Positions 20,754 through 31,100 of a stretch of 64,000 bases of DNA are shown here, in pieces. Below the pieces are notes generated by a model, which made no database searches, was not told the DNA's origin, and worked only from the letters and a program-made list of their open reading frames with translations. A program made the position numbers and the translations under genes. This DNA comes from Pelecanus crispus. Lineage: Eukaryota > Chordata > Aves > Pelecaniformes > Pelecanidae. Location of the stretch: assembly GCF_030463565.1 (NCBI RefSeq), contig NC_134653.1, positions 28,147,150 through 28,211,149 on the forward strand. The letters are read 5' to 3'. Each line of letters starts with the position of its first letter. Position 1 is the stretch's first letter.

Positions 20754-20972
20754 CTATGGGGTTGGCGAGAAGGGGCCGAGCAGGGCCAGGAGGAGCAGGG
20801 GGGAGAGGAGCTGGTGGTGGCCCCCATGAGGAGACCCACCACTGGCTGTGGCTGCCCTGGAGGCAAAGATCTTCCGGCTGCGGAGCGGCTGCGGTGGGCG
20901 GAAGTTGTTGGTCATTTTTAGGAGCGTGGAGCCAGTGGCTGGGAAATGGAGGGTGCTGACGAATGCCTGCAG
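20754..20972 (-). CDS. CA15: CA15 exon 8 (C terminus, GPI signal)
   Basis: Residues 255-326 and TGA-type end at 20754. NNFRPPQPL closes the catalytic domain; a Ser/Gly/His-rich linker and a Leu-rich hydrophobic tail follow, as needed for GPI attachment. Acceptor CTGCACAG. Confidence 0.88.
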   Translation of the reverse strand: MQAFVSTLHFPATGSTLLKMTNNFRPPQPLRSRKIFASRAATASGGSPHGGHHQLLSPLLLLALLGPFSPTP

Positions 20973-23900
20973 CTGTGCAGGGGGAGAGGTAGGGTGGGCA
21001 GCTGCTTCGCCGGGCTCCCTGAACCCCACCTGCTTGCAAGCCCCCTTTTGTGCTGCCCCGCTGCCAATGGCACAGAACCCATGGCATGGCCCCGTGCTGG
21101 TGGGCGTCCTCTGACCACCACTCACCGCTCTCCCAAAACCAGACACGAAAGGTAAGTACACGAGCCAGGGCCTTGCAAGGATCAGCTCTTGAGTTTTAAA
21201 GGAGCTAATTGTGTTTCACTGCCTGTGCTGAGCACTTAAAGAGCAGCTGGCCCACGACACCCTCAAGGAAATACGTCTACTAAGATGCTTGGGCAGCAGA
21301 GGAGAACTCACACCAGCCAGCCAGGCAGCCGCCCACCCACCCACCTCCTTGGAGCATCTTCTGAGCTCCAATGGTTCACTCCCATTTCACTTCCTGAATA
21401 CCGGGGCTGGGTGGGAGAGCTCTATGTGCAGGACTTCTCCCCACTGGCAGGTGGCCATGGCTCTGTTACTTAACCCTCATAAAATTAATTAATTGCCAGG
21501 TTGCTGGGAGCATTATTGTAGAGATGACTTTCCCTGTGCTCTTGCTTAGGGGTCAGGGAGAGCAAGGAGAGGGCTGCCCGGGGGCTCCAGCCCTTTGGGC
21601 GCTGGAGCGTGGGGCTGCACACACCGGTACCTGCTCCTGGCCGATCTCCACCGGCTCCTCGAAGACAGTCCAGACAACAACCTCACTGCAGTCAGGGGTG
21701 GTGAGGGACCCCTGGTAGCGGTAGTACCTGGAGAGCCGGCCGGCGCGTGGCAGCAGGGTGCTCAGGCGGAAGGTGGAGGCCAAATCCACTGAGTCCCCTG
21801 CAGGGTGAGACACGGGCACTCAGCCCATCCTGTGCCGGGGGCACGGTGAGGACAGCAGGGCCACCCCCAGCAGTTTCTCTTCAGCCAGACAGCCCCACGG
21901 ACTGGCAGGTCCCCCCCAGGGTGCACCCCTGCCCTCCTGCACTGGGGTCTCTCCCCTTTCTGCCCCTGCCCCAATGAGGAGGCGACTCACCAGCGTGGGA
22001 GACGTTCCTCAGCCCTGCCACGATGGTGTTGTAGTTGGTGTTAGGGGTTTCGGAGACCTGCGGAAGGGGAGAGTAAGCAGCTGGGGCAGGGCAGAGCCGG
22101 GTCATCCTGCACCGTCAAGCATCTGCAGGCAGAGCCAGCCCCGGCCCCCCATCGCCACAGAGCAGGGGTGGGGATGGGTGAGCTCCCAGCTGGCACCCCC
22201 TTGCACGAAGCCGGCGGGGGGCGGGTCATGGCACCTTTCACCACTGAGGTTCCTCAGCACCTCCTGGCCTTGACCCAGCCTTCCTGCCCCTTCTCGCTCC
22301 CTCAGAGCAGCCGTACAATGCTCCACCAGCTGCACCGCGAGCAGCCTGTACCCGGGGGGTCCCCTCCCACCAGCAGCATGAGGCCCTGCAGACCCACCTG
22401 GAAGAAGAAGCCAAGGACGGCCAGCCCATTGGGATGCCCCTTGGCCTCCGCCAGTGTCCGGTACTTGACGTTGATGTGGACAATGTGCAGCTGGGGAAAG
22501 CACGAAGGGGTCAAGTGTGGGCAACTGCCCCCAGCCGAAACCCTGGCAGTGGGGCACTCGTCCATGGATCTCCCTGGCCAGCCTGGGGCTGCCGGACGCT
22601 GAGCCAACCACCCCCCAGGCCCTCCAACCACCCTCCTTGTCCCATGGGTGCTTCCGCAGGGCAGCCGCTCAGAGGATCAAAGCACCCCAATGAAGCAAGC
22701 ATCCTTTGAAGGGGGCGGGGAAAGGGAGCCAGCAGTCCCAGGGCACCCTCCAACCGCAATACATAAATTTTACTCTCCTCTGGCAGATAATTAATATTTT
22801 AGAGGCGCAGAGCCTCTTTCACCCAGAAGGATCTCGACACGCTTGGCACAGCATGCTCCTGCGCGCTCTTGCTTGCATTCACTGACTCAGCGTGCAGTCC
22901 TGGCGGGGCGCAGAGCCCTCCAAACCCTGCTAAGTGCCTCTGACAAGGCGGCTTGGACCATGCACAGTAAAGACAAACCTTGAGTCTCATGTCAGCTGCT
23001 TTTTAACCACCCAGGTGCCCTGTGCAGTGGCTGTCCGTATCGCACCATCAGCGCAAGCCTGCAGTGACGGGGAGCACGGCCGAACCCACCGGTGCAGTGT
23101 CACCAAGCCCAGTCACCCTGCTGGGTGGCAGCCTTGGGATGCACCAGCATCACACCTACCCATCACACCAAGGACTTGGGCCACCCAGAGAGCCTGGTGG
23201 GTGCTTTTTCTTGCCTACCTCCATGGGGAGTTGGCGCCCATCGAGGGTGTGCTCGGAACCGTTCCCAGCCAGGCTGCCCCAGTGGAAGTGGAGCTGCAGT
23301 GCACGGTACGTGCCGGGGAGGCCTCCGCCGCTGATGGTGATGTGCTCAGAGGCCGACTCGCTCGCCAGGCTCACCATCACTGGAAGGGCAGCAGGAGAGT
23401 GTAAGGGTGGGGGTAAGGATGGGGGGCAGCTCCATCTCTCTCCCCTCAGCCCAGCAGACCTCAGGGTTCGTCCTTCCCAGGCTTCATCCCAGCACTAACA
23501 CAAACCTGTGGGGCAGGAGCTGCCCCAGGACCCTGCAGCTCAAGGGCAGAGAGCAACCTGGAGCAGCAGCAGAGCTGAGCCCCAGCCAGGGCAGTGCCTG
23601 GGGGAGCCAGGGCAGTGCCTGGGGGAGCCAGGGCAGTGCCTGGGGGAGCCAGGGCAGGGGAGGGTGCCCGGCCGCAGCACGCACCTGTGTGCCCGTCATT
23701 TGCCAGCCTCCACTTGCCCGGGGGAGCCTGGTCGTAGCCCTCAAAGAGGATGTCCCCGAGGCCACCGTCCCGCTGCAGCCGGCGCCTGTCGATGTTCACG
23801 GGGGACTGCCTGTCGCCGCCGCACGTGGCTTTCAGCTCCTTCCAGTGGCTGGGACCTGCAGAGGAGGAGCAGGGGCACTTGGGCAGCCACTGAGCCACTG

Positions 23901-26900
23901 CTGCTCCCAGGGGGACACAAGGCTGAGGGTGGCCGGGTCCCCAGCCAGCCCTGCTGTCCCTGCCATGCTCGCCTGCATCCCGCGGGAGCTGCCCTGCCCA
24001 GCCAACCTTCCTCCCTATTGATGAGTGGGGGCTTATTGCAGCCTCATCCATAATTCAGCAGGATTTCCTCACAGGGCTGGGGGCTATATTTAGCCTGACA
24101 GCAGCATCCGTCCCTCCGCGCTGCCACTGGTGAAGGACAGGCTTTTCTCCCAGCCCCTGCTGCCATTCCCTGCAAGCAAGCCCCACCTGAGGGGCTGCGC
24201 CAGCCACCGTCCCCCCACGGCCCCTGGGCTGGGGCTCACGCCAGGGCTGGGCAGCGGGTTGCTCTACGCAGAGGCAGCAAACTACCCCATACAGCACCTG
24301 TGAGGGAAGGACAACTGAGAAGCGGGGACAGAGGACTTAAGGCCCATTCGCAGAGCACACAGTTTGGGTTTTAACCACATTTTACCCTACTCATACTGGT
24401 TTTGTCCAGTTGTGGCAGGTCACAGCACATCCTGGCCATGCAACTCATCCTGGGGCAAATCCCATGCGGGGTGCAAGGTGACAGCGCGATGCCCATCAGC
24501 AGCTGCTGGGGTGGGGGGCTCACCATGGCAGGAGCTGGGTGAGACCGCAGCAGCACTGGCAGCCGGCTGGGCCTGCTGCAAACCCACCACACTGCCTGGG
24601 CACTGTGAGTGGAGGTCCCCACAGCTGCCACCATGGCCAGGCCCCACACATCCCGTACCTGTGGCTCAGTGTCCCCATCCACCCCAGCACCATCTCTTCT
24701 TGCAATGCTCATTGTGGTCCATGGCCGTAGGACATAGCCAGCCACCCTGCTGGTCACTGCTCCAGTGCAGCTGCTGTGACTCCTAGCTCCCTCGCACGGT
24801 GGCCCCGGGGCAGCCTGAGCTGCAGATGCCTGGAGCAGAGGTGTTGGCACTGGGCACTGCCAGCAGCTGGCTGTGGTTCCGGCAGCTGAGCTGTGGTTCT
24901 GGCAGTGGAATGGGTGCTGCCCTTGGGTCTCCAGCCCCATCCACCCAGGGCACCCCCAGTCCCAGGGGAGCTCAGGGCATCCCTCCGCAGGCACCGCTGG
25001 CTCTGCTCTGGTGCCCATTGTGGTGGGCAGCCTTTGGCTGGCCCACACACCGTTACCCCCCCGTATGCCCTACAACCAGGGTCTGCGGGCCCCTTCCCCC
25101 AGCAGTGCCCCATGGCTCAGCTCTCGCCTTTACCTACCTTCCTCTTGCGCAGTCAAAACCACAGACACATGCTCCCCCCCACCTCCTGCCCCTCAGTCTC
25201 AGCCCTGTCTCCTTCCCTTCTCCTCTCATTACTCCAGGCAGCTTTTTGCCTGGAAACCCCAGGAGCTGCAGCCTGGCCGTGCCACCACCCCCCCCCCGGC
25301 ACAGGGCTACTGGGTGACCCCACAAATTATCCAGTGCCTTCATTAAGGGACTGTTCCCCGCGGCCCTGCTGCGGGCACGTGGCCAGCTCCATGCTGCCCA
25401 AGCCGCTTCCCACTGGCCCTGCTGCCCTGCCAAAATCTGCCCTCGCTGCCGGCCTGATGAGGTTAATTTGCAGGTGACACCAAGTGTTGGTCTGGCAGGA
25501 AAAAGCAGAGGCCAGCGATTCACGGCCGATGTGCCACAGTGGCTGGGCACAGGGTGCGTGCATCTAAGAGCTATAAAACAGCTGGGCCGTAACGGCTGAT
25601 TAAATGCTCGTTGATCCTTAATTAACCTTTTACAAGTTATTTGCATGCTTCGAGACAAAGCGTCCCCAGCCACGCTTCCCTTCTCCGGCACAGGCAGGCA
25701 GGGCTTGCTGCCTGCCCAAACAGAGCCATCCCTCCTCGAGCCAGGCCCCTGTGTCCCATGGACCCCCAGTGCCTGCACCTAACTGGGGTTGCTAATAGCA
25801 TATTTTAAATCAGGGCTTTAATTTGCTTCTGGTGAAACAGGGGAGGCTAGTGCTGCCCAGGGAGCACCCACACCTGGCTGGGGTGGGCGGCCAGGGCCGA
25901 GCGGCTCCAAAGGGGCTCAGGCGCTTGTCTCCAGTCTCTACACCAGCACAGCTGAAAGTGAAGCACCTCTAACCGCTCCCACCTTGGTGTGATATGGGTG
26001 AATTCGCCTTCTCCAAGCCACGCTCCCCATGGTAGCCTCGCTGATGGTGCCCAGGGTGCCCTCAGCCGGGCACTGTGGGGAGATGTGGGGCCAAACCCTG
26101 CACAGCCCCAACACCCCCATCCCACACATGGCACTACTCACCGCATTCGGGGTCCTGCGAGTCATAACACCACTGCCCTGCGGGAGAGAGGAGAGCTCAG
26201 GGCAGGTGATGGACACAGGTACCCACTCCCCAAACCCACCCACGGCCTTGCCCAGCCCCCTGATGGTGAGGGCACCCCTCCTCACAGCCAGGGGTCCCGC
26301 CAGCGCTTGTGTTCATCCCGGTTATTCCTGGCACTGGTGTTTTCACACATTCGCACCCTCCCTACCTCCCCCAGCCGCTCCGCAGGGAAACCTCCCTCAG
26401 CATTGCTCCACTCCGCTCCGAGGCGGCCAAGCCTTGCTGCTTGCAGGGCTCCTTCCCCGGCTCCTGTGGGGCCATCCCTCCCTTACCCATCCTGAGGAGC
26501 CGAGGCAGCCCCTTGCCCCACATCTGGGTGAGCAGGGAGCTGAGGGGGGGCTGCTGCAGCCCTCCCCGGTGCTTCCGTGGCTCCCCGCGAGTGGGCTGGC
26601 AGCAGAAGGTGGTTGCTGGGGGCTGCAGCAGGCAGGGGGTGGCGGTGGGCAGGCCTGCGCCCACGCCGCGGGACGACGGCTCGCCCCGTCACTCATCACT
26701 CAGGGCCACCTCAGCCGGAGCTGCCGAACTCCCACCAGCATTGCTGCCCGTGCTCAGGGTGGCTACAGGGACCGCACGCTTGATGCCGGGTGCCGGTGCA
26801 GCAGATGCGGGGCTCCTGAGGGGGTTGCTGAAGGGATGCTGAAGGGATGCCCAGGAAGCCGAAGCACAGCTCCTGCTGCATGCACAGCCGCCCAGGGCCA

Positions 26901-27991
26901 TCAGCTCTGCAATGGAGCCGGGGAGCGCACCTCTTCCCTCCTCAGCTCGCTGCCCTGCTCCTGGCAGGAGGCACATAGCTGGTGCCCGGGGTGCTGTCCA
27001 GGTCCAGTCTACGGGAACAGTCCCTGCCGATGGCTGAGGGGCAGTGCCAGCGGGCCGGCTGCAGGCAGGCTGAGCCACACTCTCGTGCCAGCCGCGGCCG
27101 CTCAGACCAGCAGGACGAAGGCAGCCCTGCCTGCCTCCACCTGTGCTGCTTGAGGCCCCAGCCTGCAGCACCGCATCCAACTCCTCGCTACAGCAATACA
27201 GGAGACACCAGCCCCAGAGGAGAGCCGGGAGCAGGACAGTGCAGGAATCAGAGGGTCCCCAGGACAGGGACCTCAGGCTTTCCTCCCTGTCCAGGGGGAA
27301 GCTGAGCTCCTGGGAGAACCTCGGATCCTCACCCACCAGCCCTCACCCGACCTCGAGCATCCTCCAGCAGGAGCCAGGGCAGCTCTCACTGCCACCAGCC
27401 TGGCCAGAAAGTAGGTGAGCACCCCAGCGCCTCGGCCCCGGGACAGCAGCTCTGGTTTGCTCGGAGGTTTCATCCTCGTCAGTGTTTCCTCGTGGTGCAG
27501 GTCTGTGGGGCAGATGGACTGAAGCCCAAGACCCAAATGCCCACCCACTCTGAGGGGACCCCGGCCTGGACACCTCCTGCCAGGACAGACAGCCCCAGGC
27601 AGGCTGAGACCTCCCAGAGCCTGGTGGCACAGCGGGGACCTCCTCCAGTGGGGAGGAGAGTGGTGGGAGGGCAGGAGATGGCTCCTGGGCCAGACCGGGT
27701 CCCCCAGTCCCTGCCTCCAGCCCTGCTGGCATGGCTGCCCCCAGCACCCCAGCCCCGCATCACCCCCCAGCACGTGGGAAAGGGAAGGGAATAAACAGGG
27801 CTGGCACAGGTGCACCCCAGCCCGGCACCCCGCGACCCCCCATCCTCTCCCACCACGGGGACCACCCGTTCCCTCCGGCCACCTCAGATGCCCGGGAGGA
27901 GGGTGGGCAGGTAAAGCATCTCACCTCCCGCGGCTGCTCGCACGACGAGAGGCAAAGTCAGAAAAGTTATCCCCAGCCCCTGCGTCCCCAT
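20754..27991 (-). CDS. CA15: Carbonic anhydrase XV, GPI-anchored; eight coding exons
   Basis: Reversibly hydrates CO2 to bicarbonate on the outer cell surface. Exons join in phase to a 326-residue protein: 27925-27991, 26142-26177, 23685-23855, 23219-23379, 22398-22490, 21991-22057, 21631-21797, 20754-20972; every junction is GT-AG. An N-terminal hydrophobic stretch (residues 8-20) is the signal peptide. Zinc ligands are H122, H124 (LHFHW) and H147 (ELHIVH); H90 is the proton shuttle, E134 and T231 the gatekeepers. C26/C34 and C46/C235 match the two disulfides of the CA4/CA15 branch. Glycosylation sequons are at N131 and N194. The tail (309-321, LLSPLLLLALLGPF-like) fits a GPI signal. CA15 rather than CA4 is inferred from position beside DGCR2, as with mouse Car15. 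Human copies are pseudogenes; this one looks intact. Confidence 0.93.
21631..21797 (-). CDS. CA15: CA15 exon 7 (active-site Thr)
   Basis: Residues 199-254, containing YRYQGSLTTPDCSEVVVW, which is the carbonic anhydrase signature with the gatekeeper Thr and the Cys that pairs with C46. Donor GTACCG is non-optimal but in phase. Confidence 0.93.
21991..22057 (-). CDS. CA15: CA15 exon 6
   Basis: Residues 177-198 plus a split Gly (VSETPNTNYNTIVAGLRNVS...), with an NVS sequon. Acceptor TTCCGCAG, donor GTGAGT. Confidence 0.9.
22398..22490 (-). CDS. CA15: CA15 exon 5 (third zinc ligand)
   Basis: Exactly 31 codons, residues 146-176: LHIVHINVKY with the third zinc His, then GLAVLGFFFQ. Acceptor TTCCCCAG, donor GTGGGT. 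Confidence 0.93.
23219..23379 (-). CDS. CA15: CA15 exon 4 (zinc site)
   Basis: Residues 92-145, including YRALQLHFHWG with two zinc-binding His, the NGS sequon and SEHTLDG. Donor GTAGGC, ending on a codon boundary. Confidence 0.93.
23584..23658 (+). repeat. 21-base tandem repeat in CA15 intron 3
   Basis: About 3.5 near-perfect copies of GCAGTGCCTGGGGGAGCCAGG, ending some 25 bases short of the exon 3 donor. The lack of divergence suggests recent expansion. Confidence 0.92.
23685..23855 (-). CDS. CA15: CA15 exon 3
   Basis: Residues 35-91: GPSHWKEL, TCGGDRQSPVNI (family motif around SPVNI) and ANDGHT, whose His is the proton shuttle. Donor GTGCGT is slightly weak. Phase 1 to phase 1. Confidence 0.92.
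25440..25830 (+). promoter_or_regulatory. AT-rich island with octamer in CA15 intron 2
   Basis: Within GC-rich intron 2 (23856-26141) this stretch is markedly AT-rich and holds TTAATTAA-type sites, ATTTGCAT at 25639-25646, GCTATAAAA near 25570 and CTTTAATTTGC. It resembles a conserved non-coding element, but conservation cannot be judged here. Confidence 0.25.
26142..26177 (-). CDS. CA15: CA15 exon 2
   Basis: A 36-base exon encoding GQWCYDSQDPEC. The two Cys form the small N-terminal disulfide loop of membrane-anchored carbonic anhydrases. Acceptor CCCGCAG, donor GTGAGT, phase 1 on both sides. Confidence 0.88.
27925..27991 (-). CDS. CA15: CA15 exon 1 (start, signal peptide)
   Basis: ATG at 27991 opens 22 codons (MGTQGLGITFLTLPLVV then Arg and Ala/Gly residues), a signal peptide, then donor GTGAGA in phase 1. 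I chose this ATG because upstream in-frame codons look like GC-rich 5' UTR. Intron 1 (26178-27924) has no recognised feature. Confidence 0.8.
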
Positions 27992-28165
27992 GCTGGCGGC
28001 AGGGATGGGCAGCAGCGGGCAGGCAGCCCCACCGCGACGCCCCGTCCTCCTCCGCAGTGCGCCCGGGCAGGCGGCGGGGCTGGGGCGGGAGGCAGCGCTG
28101 CCAGCGCCCAGGCAGCCCGGAGAAATCCTCCGCTCCAGCCTGTGCACTGCTGTTAAATATTCATC
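27992..28165 (-). promoter_or_regulatory. Probable CA15 promoter and 5' UTR
   Basis: On the minus strand a TATA-like ATATTTAA (28153-28160) lies about 160 bases before the start codon. A GC-rich, CpG-containing leader with a GGGGCGGG-type Sp1 box (about 28080-28095) lies in between. Transcription would start near 28125. Inference from motifs. Confidence 0.4.
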
Positions 28166-31100
28166 ACAAGGGCTGAGTTTTTAACTCCTCGGCTGCTAGG
28201 AGGGAGCTGGGGGGGAGCGGCCCGGCCCCCAGCCAGCCCCTCTACGCTGTGCCAGGCCCCTGCCTGGGATGCCAGCCCAAGGGCAGGCAGCAGGGACAAC
28301 GCAGGGGAGCAGGGGGCTGGCAAAGCCCGGGGGTGCAGCACGCTGCCCGGCCTGCTCCCCTCCGAGGGGTGAGGAGCTGGCCCCTGGGTACCATCCTGCT
28401 CTCCATCCCCAAAGCAAGGGGTTTAGCAGCATCCCTGTTGTGCCCCATCCCACCCCCCGCATGGTGCCGTGGGACCATGGATGGGCTTGTGGGGGGCTGT
28501 CGGAAAGCAGAATAGGCTGGGGGCACCAGCTCTGCCCCATCCCCTCCCCACTCTTTGCAGGTACATGCTGTGGGACAGCCTTTGTGTCCCCCCCCCCAGC
28601 TTTGGCAACGCCCCCCAGCCAGCAGCAGGTCCTGCATCCCCCGCACCGCACCGGGAGAGCAGCGGCTCCCATCAGGGATCTGATGTGGGGCAGCCAGTGC
28701 CATGGGGACCCCTGGGCCGAATCCAGCTCATCCCCACACATGGGCCCAACAACCCCTCCCCAGGCAAAAGCCAGTGGGTGCCCAGGGCGCCTTGGCCATG
28801 GTAACTGCAACCCCCAGGCTTGGGGCACAGGTGTGCTGTGGGGGACCCTCAGCCCCCAGAGTCACTGAGCAGCAGCACACTGGTGGGGCAAGATTCGGCC
28901 CTTTCCCCTCCAGCCAGCGTGAGGCCACATCATGCCGCAGCAGCTCAGGCTCTCACAGCCACGCAGCGCCGTCCGGCCAGGGCAGGGGGGCAGTGCCGGG
29001 GCACAAGTCTCGGCACCCACCCCGGGCATCACAGGAGCCCAGCACGGGCACCCTGTGCCGGGGGACACAGTTGTTTGGCTCCTCAACACGGAGGCAGCAC
29101 ATGCCGTCCCCATTGCACCTGTCCAGGCAGGTCCCACGGGAGCCGGTATCTCGCCAGCGGAGCTACGCTCCCGCAGCAGGGAGGTAGGAAGAAGGATGAA
29201 AACACAGGAACGTGGTGTTGTCACATTCTCCTAAAATATCCCTGCCCTCTTCAGGCAGCAGTAGAAAGGAGGCCACGGGGCCCAGCCCGCAGCTCCTCTC
29301 ACCGGCGCTCGGCCCTGCCCAGGAGCGCTGCCGGGACACTGCCAGGATGAACAAACCCGGCAGCAGCGCGAGGGCAGCAGGAAGAAGCCTCCTGCTGCCG
29401 GCTTGGCCAGGGATGGGCTCTGGCTCAGCGGAGCTGCTTGGCTGCCACGTGCTGCAAGGGGACAACGCACCCGGTGGGGCTGGTCCACGATGGGGGCTCT
29501 TTGGGGCGCCTTCAACCCCCCCAGGCAGAGCCAGCCCCAGGCAGGTGCCTGGGCAGCACCGAGCCGCGTGTTTGGGCACCGGCACTGGGCACGGAGGAGG
29601 GCGGCAGCACAGGGCTCCCCTGAGCAGCTCTGGATTTGTGCCATGGTTGACGCTTGGCCCCTGCTCCAGAGATGAGGTAGTTTGCAGAGGGCTGCGATCA
29701 TCCTTCCGGAGCAAGCTGCAAAGGGCGGGCGGGTGAGGCGGAGGGTCTCACCAGGTCCACAGCCTGCTGCCGATTGCTGCCAGAAAGGAGAGGAGCTGCG
29801 CCAGCACCCAGGGGAGACTGAGACCGCCCGTAGAGATGTGAGCCCACCAAGTGGCACAAGCACCTTTGCCACCTGCCCATGGTGGGACAGCCTGTAGTGC
29901 CAGGCAGTGGGGAAGAAGTCCAGACCCTCGGGGCTCAGGAGCCGATGGGACCCAGCACCCCTGGGCTATTCCCCCCCAGGCATTGACCAGGACAGAGGTG
30001 CTCCCCAGGACATCCTCTCAGGTTTTCAAACTTCTCCAGTGGTGATTTTTGGCAAGGAGGGTAAGAGCAGAGGCATCACCGCAGAGCAGCACCGTGCTGC
30101 AGCATGTGACCTGACACGAGGAGGGAAGTCCCATGTCCCACAAAGGGCCCTGCCAGGGCAAGGAGCAGCACATCCTGCCCAGGGTCCCACGGGGTCTGGA
30201 GAGCCTCACACAGCTGGAGGGGGATGCAGAGCCCCAGCAGGGCTCAGCACAGCCCCGCTGAGGGGCCAGACCGGAGTGAGGAGGGAGAGGGGGCACCAAG
30301 GCACGTGGAAAGGCAGCAGCAGCACCAAAGTGCAGCACCGTACCCTACTCCCCCCCATCCCCGGCTGCCCTGCTCCCCAGGGCGCACTGCTGGCTGCTGG
30401 CACCAGGCAGGAGCAACCTCCAGTTTCTATAGGAACCAGATCAAACCTTGAAAGAGCAGCTCTGTACTTGCCCGTCTCTTGCTGCCACGGTGGTATGGAG
30501 CCGATCCTGCAGCTCTGCGCTGTCCTCGTAGGGAGAGACCACGTCCATCATCCTGCCACCACGGAGCCAGGAGGCGGCTAAGGTCCCCACAGACATGCGT
30601 GCTCGCAGCACCAAGGGCAAGAGCCACAATAGGGGAAAAAAATACCGCTGAAAAATAAAAATAGTTACTTCAGCTGCAGCCATCGATCAGTCGTGGGCAC
30701 AGTGCCACCCTGCTGGGAACCCCCGCCACGCGTACCGTCAGCAAGCGCTGCACCAGCACACAGCGGAGGTGCCAAGATCAGCTCCTGGAGGTAAATCCCA
30801 CGCTGCCGCCTGGGAGCCCAGCCGGGGACCTGGGCTGATAGGGACAGCAACAAGACAAGGACTTGAGCTGCCAGAGCATGGTTCACATCACCCAGGGACA
30901 GGGGCCCAAAGTGTTGTGTCCATCCAGAGAAGCAAGTGCAGCGGGGAGGTGAAGTTCAATGGGAACAAATACTCCAGCCACATCTGGTTTTCTGTTAAAA
31001 TCTTTGACCTCTGTAATAAGCTGCCACTAGCCCAGAGAGAAAGCTGGGAGCAGGGCAGGGAGTGCAGCCAGTGCCGGCACAAAGGAGGCACTGTAGCTGG

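Noticed and set aside
23584-23658. Regular repeats as a CRISPR-like array
   Set aside because: Units are contiguous without unique spacers, in a vertebrate intron; it is a minisatellite.
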